Assembly: GCF_902459565.1 (NCBI RefSeq)
Contig: NZ_CABPSN010000009.1
Coordinates: 1 to 64,000 of the forward strand
Length of the DNA: 64,000 nt
DNA from: Pandoraea aquatica
Lineage (GTDB): Bacteria > Pseudomonadota > Gammaproteobacteria > Burkholderiales > Burkholderiaceae
Direction of reading: 5' to 3'
Part shown: in pieces, positions 27,498 to 36,883 of the stretch
Layout: each line of letters opens with the position of its first letter
How positions within the stretch are numbered: position 1 is the stretch's first letter
Made by a program: the position numbers and the translations under genes
The notes under the pieces: model-generated
Databases searched by the model: none
Seen by the model: only the letters and a program-made list of their open reading frames with translations
What the model was told of the DNA's origin: nothing

Positions 27498-28379
27498 TCA
27501 CGCCAGCAACATCACCAGCTTGACGTCGTCATGCCCCGACAGGCGGAACGTCACCTGCGCGAAATCGATGTCGCCGCGCGACGGGTGATGAAAACCGCGC
27601 CGTCCCCCTTCGCGCTCCACCACATCCTGCTGCGACCACAGCGCCGCGAACACCGGGCTCTCGCGTTGCAGTGCATCGGTCAGCGCGCGCACCGGCGTGT
27701 CGTCCAGATAGGCGCTGCATTCGGCGCGAAACTCGGCAACGACGCGCCGCGCACGGCTTTCCCAATCCTGAATCAACGTCCGCGCGCCCGGGTCGAGGAA
27801 GATGTAGCGCAGCAGGTTCTTCATGCCTGCGCCCCCTGCATTCCCCGCACCGCCTGACACGCCCGGCGCGTCGAGCCATCCACGAAAGATATCGGCCGCC
27901 GCCGCGTTCCAGGCGAGCACATCCCAACAGCGATCAAGCGCGTAAGCAGGTGCCGCGACCGCCGCCACCGCCGCTTGCACCTGCGCTGTTGCGTGATGCG
28001 GCAGCGGCGCTGCACCGCGCTCCGGGTCGCGCTTGCCTGCGAGATCGAACAGATACGCCCGCTCGGCGCGCGAGAGCCGCAGCGCAGTCGCCACGGCCGC
28101 CAGCGCCCCCGCTGAGATCGACACCTCCCTCGCCTGCTCGATCCATGTGTACCAGGTCGACGACAAGCCGCATAACTGCGCGACCTCCTCGCGACGCAGC
28201 CCCGGCGTGCGACGTCGGCCCATCGGCGGGAGACCGACGGCGGCGAGCGTCAGCCGTTCGCGATGGGCGCGCAGGAAGTCGCCGAGTGCCCGGCGCTGAC
28301 GGGCATCGTCGCTGTGGGGCGAAGTCGGCGTATGCTCGGCCGAAGGCGAGGACTGCGTGGGGATGGGGGTAGTTTTCAT
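27498..28379 (-). CDS. XRE-type regulator with MmyB-like ligand-binding domain
   Basis: The N-terminal helix-turn-helix (LGDFLRAHRERLT, then TPGLRREEVAQLCGLSSTWYTWIEQAR) is followed by a C-terminal MmyB-like domain. The latter shows the typical WDVLAWNAAAADIF and LLRYIFLDPGARTLIQDWE. MmyB-type proteins bind fatty-acid-like ligands and often control an adjacent short-chain dehydrogenase or similar gene. ATG 28379 gives 293 residues; ATG 28436 would add 19 residues without a better ribosome binding site. It is divergent from the methyltransferase gene, a possible target. Confidence 0.88.
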   Translation of the reverse strand: MKTTPIPTQSSPSAEHTPTSPHSDDARQRRALGDFLRAHRERLTLAAVGLPPMGRRRTPGLRREEVAQLCGLSSTWYTWIEQAREVSISAGALAAVATALRLSRAERAYLFDLAGKRDPERGAAPLPHHATAQVQAAVAAVAAPAYALDRCWDVLAWNAAAADIFRGWLDAPGVSGGAGNAGGAGMKNLLRYIFLDPGARTLIQDWESRARRVVAEFRAECSAYLDDTPVRALTDALQRESPVFAALWSQQDVVEREGGRRGFHHPSRGDIDFAQVTFRLSGHDDVKLVMLLA

Positions 28380-28516
28380 ACCAGGATAAACAGGCAACTT
28401 GTACCGGTATCGATGAGCCATTATCGTGAGACCCATCGATGTCGCGCAAGCCCCAGATACACACGGCGCAAGACGCGACAGATTGCGCCCCGCCCCACCA
28501 ACGAAGGAGACTCCCC

Positions 28517-29323
28517 GTGAGCCACATGAGCGACACCCCTCGGTCCAAAGCCACTGCCTCCCATGAGGCTCACAATGCCGTCGTCACCGGCCAGTTCGGC
28601 CCGCAGGCGTCGGCCTATCTGACGAGCGCCAACCATGCGCAGGGCGCCGATCTGGAGCAACTCGCCGCGATCGCCCGCGCACACCCGAATGCGCAAGTCC
28701 TCGATCTGGGTTGCGGCGCAGGTCACGTGAGCTTCTTTACCGCGCCACACGTCGCCCGTGTGGTGGCTTACGACCTCTCGGCCGACATGCTCGGCGTGGT
28801 CGCGGGCGAGGCGGCCAAGCGCGGGCTGACGAACGTCGACACGCAACTCGGCGCAGCCGAATCGCTGCCGTTCGCCGACGCGTCGTTCGACCTCGTCTTC
28901 AGCCGCTACAGCGCACACCATTGGGCGGACGTCGGCGCGGCACTGCGCGAGATGCGCCGCGTGCTCAAGCCGGGTGGCCGCGTCGTAATCTGCGACGTCG
29001 CCTCCAGCGGACAGCCGTTGTTCGACACCTATCTGCAAGCGGTGGAAGTGTTGCGCGACACCTCGCACGTGCGCGATTACACATCGGGCGAATGGCTGAC
29101 GATGGCGGCAGGCGCAGGCTTCTCGGTGGCATCGCTCACCCCGCGTACGCTCGACCTCGACTTCAAGACGTGGACGACGCGCATGCGTACGCCGGAACCG
29201 ATGCAGGTCGCCATCCGCGCGCTGCAAACGGCGATGGCGGACGGTGTGCGACAACATTTCAAGATTCAGGACGACGGCTCGTTCACGCTCGACACGCTCA
29301 CGCTCGAACTGATCGTCGGCTGA
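28517..29323 (+). CDS. Class I SAM-dependent methyltransferase (UbiE/BioC-like)
   Basis: The SAM-binding motif I is VLDLGCGAGHVSF, followed by the acidic loop (VVAYDLSADML), motif II (DLVFSRYSAHHW) and RVLKPGGRVVI. This is the pattern of the ubiquinone/menaquinone-type methyltransferase group, but no neighbouring quinone or biotin gene supports a specific substrate. I chose GTG 28517 because AAGGAG sits 7 nt upstream. An ATG nine bases further on and a longer reading from 28439 are less likely. Length is 268 residues. Confidence 0.85.
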   Translation: MSHMSDTPRSKATASHEAHNAVVTGQFGPQASAYLTSANHAQGADLEQLAAIARAHPNAQVLDLGCGAGHVSFFTAPHVARVVAYDLSADMLGVVAGEAAKRGLTNVDTQLGAAESLPFADASFDLVFSRYSAHHWADVGAALREMRRVLKPGGRVVICDVASSGQPLFDTYLQAVEVLRDTSHVRDYTSGEWLTMAAGAGFSVASLTPRTLDLDFKTWTTRMRTPEPMQVAIRALQTAMADGVRQHFKIQDDGSFTLDTLTLELIVG

Positions 29324-29337
29324 CGACGACGGACGTC

Positions 29338-29396
29338 AAAAAAGGGCGCTGCCCGAGCCGCTTCCTTGGTGAAGCCGGCTCGGGCAGCGCCCTTTT
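29338..29396. terminator. Very long bidirectional terminator hairpin
   Basis: GGGCGCTGCCCGAGCC (29344-29359) and GGCTCGGGCAGCGCCC (29377-29392) are exact complements. Inside the loop GCTTC/GAAGC pair again, giving more than 20 bp of stem with one bulged base. A-tract (29338-29343) and T-tract (29393-29396) flank it. It separates the convergent methyltransferase and parvulin genes. Confidence 0.85.
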
Positions 29397-29438
29397 GTAT
29401 TGCGCCTAATGCACCTAATGCACGTAGTGCGGTGCCGA

Positions 29439-30221
29439 TTACTGCACGCGCGTCGGTCCTTCGCTCTCGTTCCAATCGGGCATATCGTGCTCGTCGTTCG
29501 CGCCACTGATCTCGGCGGCGTCCGCGAGCAACGCGACATAGTGACGTAGCGCACGTGCGCGCGCCTGCTCGTACAACTGTGCAGCAATGCGATCGGCCAC
29601 GCGCTCGAACGGCGGCATGCGGCCCTTCACCCGACGCTCGATGCGCAGCACATGGAAGCCGTAACGCGTATTGACCAGTCGGGGCAACACCCCTAGCCGG
29701 TCGCCGCAGAACAGCACCAGTTCGAACTCCGGCGCACCGCTGCCACGCGCGAGCATGCCGAGGCTGCCGCCACTGCGTCCCGACGGACAATCCGACATGG
29801 CCTGCGCGACGGTTTCGAACGACGTCGGCTCCGCGAGCACGGCGTCGAGCGCGGACTGCGCGCGCCCCAGCGTGCTGGACAGCGGCACGCCCGCCGACAA
29901 AGCAAACAAGATGTGGCTCGCCTGCACTTTGTCGCCCACGCGGAACTGCCCGGCGTGATCGTGAAAGTAGGTCCGGCACTCGGCTTCGGTCGGATGCCGC
30001 ACCTGCACGTCGCGCGTGAAGAGCGCATCGACGACAGCGTCGTCGCTAGCCCCCGCGTCCTCGGACAGCAGGCGCAGATCGCGCGCCCGCTGCCGCAACA
30101 ACTCGCGACTCACGAGTGCGCGTTGCGCCGCCGCTTCCGGATCGGCCGCGTCCCGATGCTGATCGATCTCATCGGCGACGCGGCGTGCGTCGATGACAAT
30201 ACCGTTGACACTCAAAGACAT
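29439..30221 (-). CDS. Cytoplasmic parvulin-type peptidyl-prolyl isomerase (NifM-like)
   Basis: The 260-residue protein has an N-terminal helical region with many Arg/Glu (residues 1-85) and a parvulin domain from VQASHILFALS to RYGFHVLRIERR. This includes the conserved SGRSGGSLGMLARG and the paired active-site His. A short C-terminal helical tail ends in an acidic stretch. There is no signal peptide, unlike PpiD/SurA, so it should act in the cytoplasm. The layout resembles NifM-type accessory isomerases. GGAG precedes ATG 30221. It follows the gamma-carbonic anhydrase gene by 72 bp on the same strand, suggesting a two-gene unit in which it might help fold that or another enzyme (inference). 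Confidence 0.85.
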   Translation of the reverse strand: MSLSVNGIVIDARRVADEIDQHRDAADPEAAAQRALVSRELLRQRARDLRLLSEDAGASDDAVVDALFTRDVQVRHPTEAECRTYFHDHAGQFRVGDKVQASHILFALSAGVPLSSTLGRAQSALDAVLAEPTSFETVAQAMSDCPSGRSGGSLGMLARGSGAPEFELVLFCGDRLGVLPRLVNTRYGFHVLRIERRVKGRMPPFERVADRIAAQLYEQARARALRHYVALLADAAEISGANDEHDMPDWNESEGPTRVQ

Positions 30222-30293
30222 GACGGACTCCAACAAAACGTTCACGGCCACCGCGCACTCGCCAGCAGCATGCTGGCGAGTCGCCACCTATCG

Positions 30294-30854
30294 TCAGAAC
30301 TCGTTCTGAATCCGACGATAGGCGCGCGCGAGCTGCACATTCGTGCGGCTCACCGATTCGGAGAACTCGCGCGCATCGACAGTGACCTTCGGAATGGTCG
30401 CGAGATCGGTCTCGCGGCTGATGTGTGTGGTCGAGGGAATGTAGAAGTTCTCGGGAATATCGCGCCCGTCGATCACGCTGTTGTGCCGCACCACCACGCC
30501 GTCGTGCACGACGCAGTTGAACAGCACCGAGTTGAAACCGATGAAGACGTTGTTACCGATGACACAAGGTCCATGCACGATGGAGCGATGAGCGATGGAC
30601 GTGTTCTCGCCGATAGTCACGCGTGCGCCGTCTTTCGAATGGATCACGACCCCGTCCTGAATATTGGAATTGGCGCCGATCACGACCGGCTCCATCTTGC
30701 CGTCTTCGTCGACCTCGTCGGCGCGCAACACCGCATAAGGTCCGATAAAGACGTTCTCGCCCACGATGATCTGGCCGCACAAAATGGCCGTGGGATCGAC
30801 GAACGACGTTTCGTGCACCACGGGGTAATCCCCGCGCGGATTCTTTCGCAACAT
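30294..30854 (-). CDS. Gamma-class carbonic anhydrase-like protein
   Basis: A left-handed beta-helix protein of 186 residues built of hexapeptide repeats (for example VIGANSNIQDGVVIHS). Three histidines at the expected metal-binding spacing, H72, H89 and H94 (VVIHSKDG, SIAHRSIVHG), match the zinc/iron site of gamma-carbonic anhydrases. The Arg and Asp of LRAD (44-46) also fit. The family interconverts CO2 and bicarbonate, though several members are inactive. ATG 30854 is chosen; the longer reading to 30929 adds a Cys-rich segment without coding character. It is upstream partner of the parvulin gene. The 286-bp gap to 31140 holds nothing I can name. Confidence 0.85.
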   Translation of the reverse strand: MLRKNPRGDYPVVHETSFVDPTAILCGQIIVGENVFIGPYAVLRADEVDEDGKMEPVVIGANSNIQDGVVIHSKDGARVTIGENTSIAHRSIVHGPCVIGNNVFIGFNSVLFNCVVHDGVVVRHNSVIDGRDIPENFYIPSTTHISRETDLATIPKVTVDAREFSESVSRTNVQLARAYRRIQNEF

Positions 30855-31140
30855 GCTTGAGACACTCCAGACCGCTCGCTCGTACGCCGGACCACGACAG
30901 CACATCGCGCAACAAAGCCATACGCGCAATGCGGACTGTCGACGCTGGTCACGTCGGAATACGCCCTGTGGGCGAGCGGGGGAAGGGAAACACGGACGGG
31001 CGCCGTGCTACAGACTCTCTCACCGCCGCGAACGGTATATCGAAGTTGTAGGCGATGAGAGACGGAAAGGCAAATGTCCGCGATGACGGTGCGGACTCCC
31101 GTTGCGCGCCGCACACACCGGTGCGCGGCACAAAGAAAAT

Positions 31141-32094
31141 TCAGTGCGTCGGACGCGTTGCCGTCGCCTGGCTGTCGTTGGCCGTGCCGGTCGGGCGACC
31201 GCGCCAGTAACCCGCGAGCAGCGAGCCCGAGAGGTTGTGCCAAACGGAGAACAGTGCCCCCGGCAATGCGGCCAGCGGCGTGAAGTAGACCTTGCCGAGC
31301 GTGGCAGCCAGACCCGAGTTCTGCATGCCGACCTCGATGGCCAGCGTGCGGCAGATCGATTCGTCGAAGCCCAGCAGACGACCGCCCCAGTAACCGCCGA
31401 GCAGCCCCAGTCCGTTGTGCAGAATCACGCCCACCATGACCAGCGGCCCCACCGTGGCAATGTTGCCCTGATTCGCCCCGACGACGGCGCCGATGATGAG
31501 CACGATCGCCACCATCGAGACCAGCGGGAGAACGCCTTCGATGGCACGTACCACGCGGCCGAAGAAGTGATTGATGAGCAGACCCGCGCCAATCGGCAGC
31601 GCCACGATCTGAAGAATCGACAACAACATACCCTCGACGTCCACAGCAATCGAGGCATCGACGTACAAGCGCGTGAGCAGCGGCGTCGCGAACACGCCGA
31701 CGAGGGTCGACATGGCACTGATGGTGACCGACAGCGCAACGTCGCCGCGGGCGAGATAGATCATGACATTCGATGCCGTGCCGCTCGCTACGCTGCCAAC
31801 AAGCACCATGCCCGCCGTCAGATCGGGGGGCATGTGAAGCACGCGTGCAATGATCCAGGCGGCCAGCGGCATCACCAGATAGTGCAGCACCACACCCGCA
31901 ACGATGGGGGCGGGACGGGTGAACACACGCTTGAAGTCGTCGAACGTCAGCGTGACGCCCATCGCAAACATCACCACGGTGAGCAGTGCCGTGACATGCG
32001 GCGTGATGCCGGTGAAACTGCCCGGCGAGAAGAAAGCAAAGACGGACAGCAGCAAGGCCCACAAGGGGAACAGCCGGGTGACACGGGCGATCAT
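31141..32094 (-). CDS. Bile acid:sodium symporter (BASS) family transporter
   Basis: This 317-residue membrane protein has about ten helices. Both crossover motifs of the fold are present: [16 protein letters not shown] in the first repeat and [13 protein letters not shown] in the second, which form the sodium sites. Bacterial BASS proteins carry organic anions such as 2-oxoacids or pantoate; the substrate here is open. The 3' end is Ala/Thr-rich. An 8-bp inverted repeat lies just upstream at 32106-32138. Confidence 0.88.
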   Translation of the reverse strand: MIARVTRLFPLWALLLSVFAFFSPGSFTGITPHVTALLTVVMFAMGVTLTFDDFKRVFTRPAPIVAGVVLHYLVMPLAAWIIARVLHMPPDLTAGMVLVGSVASGTASNVMIYLARGDVALSVTISAMSTLVGVFATPLLTRLYVDASIAVDVEGMLLSILQIVALPIGAGLLINHFFGRVVRAIEGVLPLVSMVAIVLIIGAVVGANQGNIATVGPLVMVGVILHNGLGLLGGYWGGRLLGFDESICRTLAIEVGMQNSGLAATLGKVYFTPLAALPGALFSVWHNLSGSLLAGYWRGRPTGTANDSQATATRPTH

Positions 32095-32105
32095 GAGAGT
32101 CTCGG

Positions 32106-32138
32106 GCGCAAAAAGTTAATATTTTACTTATTTTGCGC
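32106..32138. promoter_or_regulatory. 8-bp inverted repeat upstream of the BASS gene
   Basis: GCGCAAAA (32106-32113) and TTTTGCGC (32131-32138) are exact complements with an AT-rich 17-nt centre. On the minus strand that centre contains a TAAAAT -10-like element. It could be an operator or a weak terminator. The rest of 32139-32337 shows nothing. Confidence 0.4.
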
Positions 32139-32337
32139 AGCGCACTCGTCGGGGCTGACCCTGAGGCATCGGGAGACGCCGGCGAAGGCGTGTTCGAGTG
32201 CCTATTGACGTGATGCGCGTGATCGTCGCAGCCCCCGTCGCGAAGCCGCCGGGCAGCTTCGCGCAACGCCATGCCGCAGCTCAAATTCACCGGAATGTTG
32301 AGCTGCGTGCACATCGTCGATACGTCCGGCGAAGCGC

Positions 32338-33996
32338 TTAATCGCGCTTCGGCTTGCCCATCAGCAGGGCACCGCCGGCACCGTCGCGGCGCGCCGGACG
32401 CGGACCGCGCTGACCGAAGTCGCCGCGCTCGCCACCGCCGCCGCCGTTCTGCGCACGCGCAGCGTTCTGTCCCTGACGTGCATTGCCCGCACCCTGCGCG
32501 GTGCGTGCCGGTGCGCGTTGACCGTCAACCGGATTGCCCGGACGCTTCGGTGCCTGCTCGCGGCGTCCGGCAGATTGACCGACGTTGCTGCTGTTGCCAG
32601 CATTACCACCGTTCCCACCATTGCCACCCTGACGGCCACCCCGTTCGCCTTCGCGACGCGGCTTCGCTTCGCCGCCCTGGCGCGCGCCACGACCACCGTC
32701 ACGAGGCTCACGAGGTTCGCGCGGCGCACGTGCGCTTTGACGCGCGTCGTCGCCACCGCCACCACCCGCGCCACGACCGCCACGGCCACCGCCGCCTGCG
32801 CCACGGCCGTTACCTTGCTGATTCTTGCGAATCGGCTGTGCCACGGCATGCGGATCCGGCTCGAAGCCCGGAATGACTTCGCGGTCGATGGTTCGCTTGA
32901 TGAGACGCTCGATTTGCTGGAGCAGTTGATGCTCGTCCACGCACACGAGGGAGACGGCTTCACCGTTCGCGCCGGCACGGCCCGTACGGCCGATGCGGTG
33001 CACGTAGTCTTCCGCCACTTCCGGCAGATCGAAGTTCACGACGTGCGGCAGTTGGTCGATGTCGATACCGCGTGCGGCGATATCGGTCGCGACCAGCACT
33101 TGCAGCGTGCCGCTCTTGAACTCGGCGAGCGCGCGCGTGCGTGCGCCCTGACTCTTGTTGCCGTGAATGGCGAGTGCGGGAATGCCGCCCTTCGTCAGCT
33201 GCTCAGCCAGACGGTTCGCACCGTGCTTGGTACGCGTGAAGACCAGCACCTGAAACCAGTTGTGCTCGCGCACGAGGTGTTCGAGCAGTTCGCGCTTGCG
33301 GTCGCGATCGACCGGATAGATCTTCTGGTCGACGGTCTCGGCCGTGGTGTTGCGACGCGCGACTTCGATCAGCGCGGGCGACTTGAGCAAACCGTCGGCC
33401 AGCTGTTTGATTTCGTCGGAGAACGTGGCCGAGAAGAGCAGGTTCTGGCGCTTCGCGGGCAGCGCCGCCAATACGCGGCGGATATCGCGAATGAAACCCA
33501 TGTCGAGCATGCGATCCGCTTCGTCGAGCACGAGAATTTCGACGCCGGACAGATCAACCGTCTTCTGCTGCATGTGGTCGAGCAGACGGCCCGGCGTGGC
33601 GACGAGAATGTCGACGCCGCGCGAGAGTTGCTTGACCTGCGGCACCATCGACACGCCGCCGAACACGGTCATCGACGTGAGACGCAGATACTTGCCGTAT
33701 TGCGTGACGCTCTCTTCGACCTGAGCGGCCAGCTCGCGCGTGGGGGTCAGCACGAGGGCGCGCACCTTACGCTTGCCGTTGGCGGCAGCCGGGTGCGAAC
33801 GCGACGAGAGCATTTGCAGGATAGGCAGCGTAAAGCCTGCCGTCTTGCCGGTTCCGGTCTGTGCACCGGCGAGAAGATCGCCGCCTTGCAGAACGGCCGG
33901 AATCGCTTGCAGTTGAATCGGGGTCGGCTGCGTGTAACCGAGATCGGCTACCGCGCGCAAGATGTCGGCCGATAGGCCGAGCGTTTCAAAAGACAT
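32338..33996 (-). CDS. rhlE: DEAD-box ATP-dependent RNA helicase RhlE
   Basis: The helicase core shows motif Q ([10 protein letters not shown]), I (AQTGTGKT), Ia (PTRELAAQ), II (DEAD), III (SATFS), IV/V ([18 protein letters not shown]) and VI ([10 protein letters not shown]). After residue ~395 it carries a ~155-residue Arg/Gly/Asn-rich tail ([25 protein letters not shown]) that binds RNA nonspecifically in this family. RhlE helps ribosome assembly and RNA turnover. ATG 33996 gives the usual N-terminus [16 protein letters not shown]. The ~200-nt untranslated leader (33997-34200) is unusually long, as seen for cold-regulated helicases, but I see no clear cold-shock element. Confidence 0.93.
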   Translation of the reverse strand: MSFETLGLSADILRAVADLGYTQPTPIQLQAIPAVLQGGDLLAGAQTGTGKTAGFTLPILQMLSSRSHPAAANGKRKVRALVLTPTRELAAQVEESVTQYGKYLRLTSMTVFGGVSMVPQVKQLSRGVDILVATPGRLLDHMQQKTVDLSGVEILVLDEADRMLDMGFIRDIRRVLAALPAKRQNLLFSATFSDEIKQLADGLLKSPALIEVARRNTTAETVDQKIYPVDRDRKRELLEHLVREHNWFQVLVFTRTKHGANRLAEQLTKGGIPALAIHGNKSQGARTRALAEFKSGTLQVLVATDIAARGIDIDQLPHVVNFDLPEVAEDYVHRIGRTGRAGANGEAVSLVCVDEHQLLQQIERLIKRTIDREVIPGFEPDPHAVAQPIRKNQQGNGRGAGGGGRGGRGAGGGGGDDARQSARAPREPREPRDGGRGARQGGEAKPRREGERGGRQGGNGGNGGNAGNSSNVGQSAGRREQAPKRPGNPVDGQRAPARTAQGAGNARQGQNAARAQNGGGGGERGDFGQRGPRPARRDGAGGALLMGKPKRD

Positions 33997-34334
33997 ATAA
34001 AGACCAATGCGCGGACTCCACGATGTGTGTCCCCGCGCGTATCGATGTTGTTTGTTCTTGATGGAATGCCCGCGTGGGCGTGCGACACGCATCGCGCTCA
34101 TCCGGGCGACGCGTCTGAAGACGCCAGCAAGACGACCCGCCGGCGAATGAAACTCTGCGGCTTGGCGGGCGAGACCGTCGCGGGTACGGCCGTGTCTTGA
34201 AAGCGCGTAGTTTACCATGCGCCCTTGCCCAAGTCAGTCGCCATCGTGCCCGGACGAACCGCTACACTGACTGCACCCTGTCTCTCATCCGTGCCCAGCG
34301 CCTGCCCATCCCGTCCCTATCCCGTGCCCATCCC

Positions 34335-35258
34335 ATGAGATTCGACCTGACCGATCTGCGTCTTTGCCTGCTGGTGGCCGAAGCCGGCAGCATCACTGGC
34401 GGTGCCGAGCGCGCGCATCTCACACTGGCCTCTGCCAGCGCCCGCATTCGCGGTTTGGAAGAGACGCTGGGCGTAGCGCTCTTCATGCGCCATCCGCAGG
34501 GCGTCGTGCCCACTCCCGCCGGACGTGCCCTGCTCGCACATGCGCGTCGCGTGCTGCTCCAGATCGAACAGATGCGCGGCGAACTCGGGGAGTACGCGGC
34601 CGGCCTCAAGGGCAACGTGCGCATCGCGTCGAACACGGTCGCCATGTCCGAATTCCTGCCCGATCTGCTGGGCGCGTTCCTGGCCGACCATCCCAACGTG
34701 GAAATCGCGTTGCGCGAGCAGACGAGCCCTGCCGTCGTGCAGGCCGTGCTCGAAGGCGCGGCCGACATCGGCGTCGTGTCCGACTGGATCGAGTTGACGG
34801 GGCTGGAGACGGTGCCGTTCCGGCAGGATCGTCTGGTGATCGTCACGCCGCCGGGGCACGCGCTGGCGGCGCGCGAGGGCATCGCATTTGCCGACGTGCT
34901 CGACTCGGAATTCATCGGTTTGCCCGCGCATAGTGCGCTGGCCGAACACATCGACGGTCACGCCCGACGCGCGGGACGCGCCCTGCACTACCGGCTGCGT
35001 CTGCGCGACTTCGACAGCCTGTGCCGTGCGGTGGCGACGGGCGCGGCGCTGGGCATCGTCCCTTTGAGCGCGGCCCATCGCTCGGCCGCCACGCTGGACA
35101 TCGGCATCGTGCCGCTGGTCGACCCATGGGCACTGCGTACGCTGGTGCTGTGCATGCGCGAACGCGACGCCCTGCCCGTCTATGCCCGCCAGTTGCTCGA
35201 ACACCTGCAAGCGCCGCCCCTCGAAACGATCCTCACAAACAAAAACGGCACGACGTAA
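34335..35258 (+). CDS. LysR-family transcriptional regulator
   Basis: The N-terminal winged helix (LRLCLLVAEAGSITGGAERA, then LTLASASARIRGLEETLG) is followed by a periplasmic-binding-protein-like effector domain (GNVRIASNTVAMSEFLPDLL, VSDWIELTGLETVPF). Length from ATG 34335 is 307 residues. LysR regulators usually control a divergent gene, but the divergent neighbour here is rhlE, so the target is uncertain. The 338-bp gap 33997-34334 is the rhlE leader plus the promoter area. Confidence 0.88.
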   Translation: MRFDLTDLRLCLLVAEAGSITGGAERAHLTLASASARIRGLEETLGVALFMRHPQGVVPTPAGRALLAHARRVLLQIEQMRGELGEYAAGLKGNVRIASNTVAMSEFLPDLLGAFLADHPNVEIALREQTSPAVVQAVLEGAADIGVVSDWIELTGLETVPFRQDRLVIVTPPGHALAAREGIAFADVLDSEFIGLPAHSALAEHIDGHARRAGRALHYRLRLRDFDSLCRAVATGAALGIVPLSAAHRSAATLDIGIVPLVDPWALRTLVLCMRERDALPVYARQLLEHLQAPPLETILTNKNGTT

Positions 35259-35269
35259 TCGCCGTGCCG
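35246..35269. terminator. Inverted repeat between convergent genes
   Basis: CGGCACG (35246-35252) pairs with CGTGCCG (35263-35269), with A-tract on the left and only a weak TTAT on the right. It overlaps the end of the LysR gene and probably terminates the convergent permease transcript, where the A-tract reads as T on the minus strand. Confidence 0.55.
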
Positions 35270-35312
35270 CTTATATCGCACGCCCCGGTACTCGCAGGCG
35301 CAGGGTGAAACA

Positions 35313-36620
35313 TTACATCGCCGCCGGGCGCGACGCGCCGCGTCCGCGCAGCAGCGCATACAGAATGATCGCGCCGAACGTCGCGCAACCGATACCGCCC
35401 AGCGAGAAGCTGCCGAACTTCAGCGTGAAGTCGCCGGCGCCCAGCACCAGCGTCACTGCGGCGACGATCAGGTTGCGGTTGTCCGAGAAATCGACCTTGT
35501 TCTGCACCCAGATGCGCGCACCGGCCACCGTGATCAGACCGAACACCACAATCGACACACCGCCCAGCACCGGACCCGGAATCGTCTGAATGACCGCGCC
35601 GAACTTCGGCGAGAAGCCCAGCACCAGCGCCAGTACGGCCGCCACCGCAAACACCAGCGTCGAGTAAATCTTCGTCACAGCCATCACGCCGATGTTCTCG
35701 GCATACGTCGTCACGCCCGTGCCGCCGACGCTGCCCGACACGATGGTCGCCAGCCCGTCGCCGAGGAACGCACGACCCATGTATCGGTCGAGGTTCTGCC
35801 CCGTCATGGCGCTCACGGCCTTGATGTGCCCCAGATTCTCAGCCACCAGAATGATGGCGATGGGCGCGAGCAGCACCATCGCTTCCGGCTTGAACACCGG
35901 TGCGGCAAAGTGCGGCAGACCGAACCACGCAGCGTTGGCCACGACGGCGAAGTCGATCGGCTTGCCCATTCCCATGCCGTTCGTCAGCACGGCATAGAGC
36001 ACGTAGGCGAGCAGCAGGCCGACCAGAATCAGCAGACGCTGCACCATGCCGCGTGCGAACACGGCCACGAGGCCCACGCACAGCACCGTCGCCAGCGCCA
36101 TCCACGTGTCGAAGCTGGTGGCCGAGACGCCCTTGACCGCGACCGGTGCCAGGTTCAGGCCGATCACCGCGACGACCGCGCCCGTCACGACCGGCGGCAT
36201 GAGCGCTTCGATCCAGCGCGTGCCGACGACCATCACAATTAGGCCGATGATGGCGTAGAGCACCCCGCACGCAATGATCCCGCCGAGGGCGACGGGAATG
36301 TTCAGGTTCGGGCCGCTGCCTGCATAGCCCGTGACCGAGATGACCAGACCGATGAACGCGAAGCTGGAGCCGAGGTAGCTCGGGACGCGTCCGCCGACGA
36401 GCACGAAGAAGAGCAACGTGCCGATGCCCGACATGAAGATCGCGAGATTCGGATCGAAGCCCATGAGCAACGGGGCCAGCACGGTCGAGCCGAACATGGC
36501 GACCACGTGCTGCACGCCCATCGCGATGGTCTGCGGCCACGGCAGACGCTCATCGGGGGCGATCACGCGCCCGGAGGCGGTGTCCTGCGGTTGCCACTTC
36601 GGAAAGTATCCCTCGGCCAT
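35313..36620 (-). CDS. NCS2-family nucleobase permease (uracil/xanthine type)
   Basis: This 435-residue protein has about 14 hydrophobic segments and NCS2 signatures. These are QHVVAMFGSTVLAPLLMG near the N-terminus, the substrate region AENLGHIKAVSAMTGQNLDRYMGRAFLGDG, and GVTTYAENIGVMAVTKI. These fit the UraA/RutG-like uracil or xanthine:H+ symporters. The Glu of AENLGH is the usual base-contact residue. GGAGAAG precedes ATG 36620; the long upstream extension to 37034 is non-coding in character. It is monocistronic. The gap 36621-36883 shows no gene. Confidence 0.92.
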   Translation of the reverse strand: MAEGYFPKWQPQDTASGRVIAPDERLPWPQTIAMGVQHVVAMFGSTVLAPLLMGFDPNLAIFMSGIGTLLFFVLVGGRVPSYLGSSFAFIGLVISVTGYAGSGPNLNIPVALGGIIACGVLYAIIGLIVMVVGTRWIEALMPPVVTGAVVAVIGLNLAPVAVKGVSATSFDTWMALATVLCVGLVAVFARGMVQRLLILVGLLLAYVLYAVLTNGMGMGKPIDFAVVANAAWFGLPHFAAPVFKPEAMVLLAPIAIILVAENLGHIKAVSAMTGQNLDRYMGRAFLGDGLATIVSGSVGGTGVTTYAENIGVMAVTKIYSTLVFAVAAVLALVLGFSPKFGAVIQTIPGPVLGGVSIVVFGLITVAGARIWVQNKVDFSDNRNLIVAAVTLVLGAGDFTLKFGSFSLGGIGCATFGAIILYALLRGRGASRPAAM

Positions 36621-36883
36621 ATCGATCTTCTCCTGTCTGTCGTGCCGTATCGTGTGGTCCCTACCGTATTCGTCACACGTGAAACACGCTAAGTGCGTGA
36701 GGCGATAGGGAAAAACTGGCCGCAGTGTACGGAGCGCCCGCACGGAAGGCAAGGCGAGAAAGCGCGGATACCTGATACGTTGGGACGGAGCGACAGACGG
36801 AAGGTCCGGGCACTCGTCAAACGCACGAGCTGGATCAGCAACCCGAATCGGAGCCAGCGGGAGCGCGACGAGCGCGGACGCCG

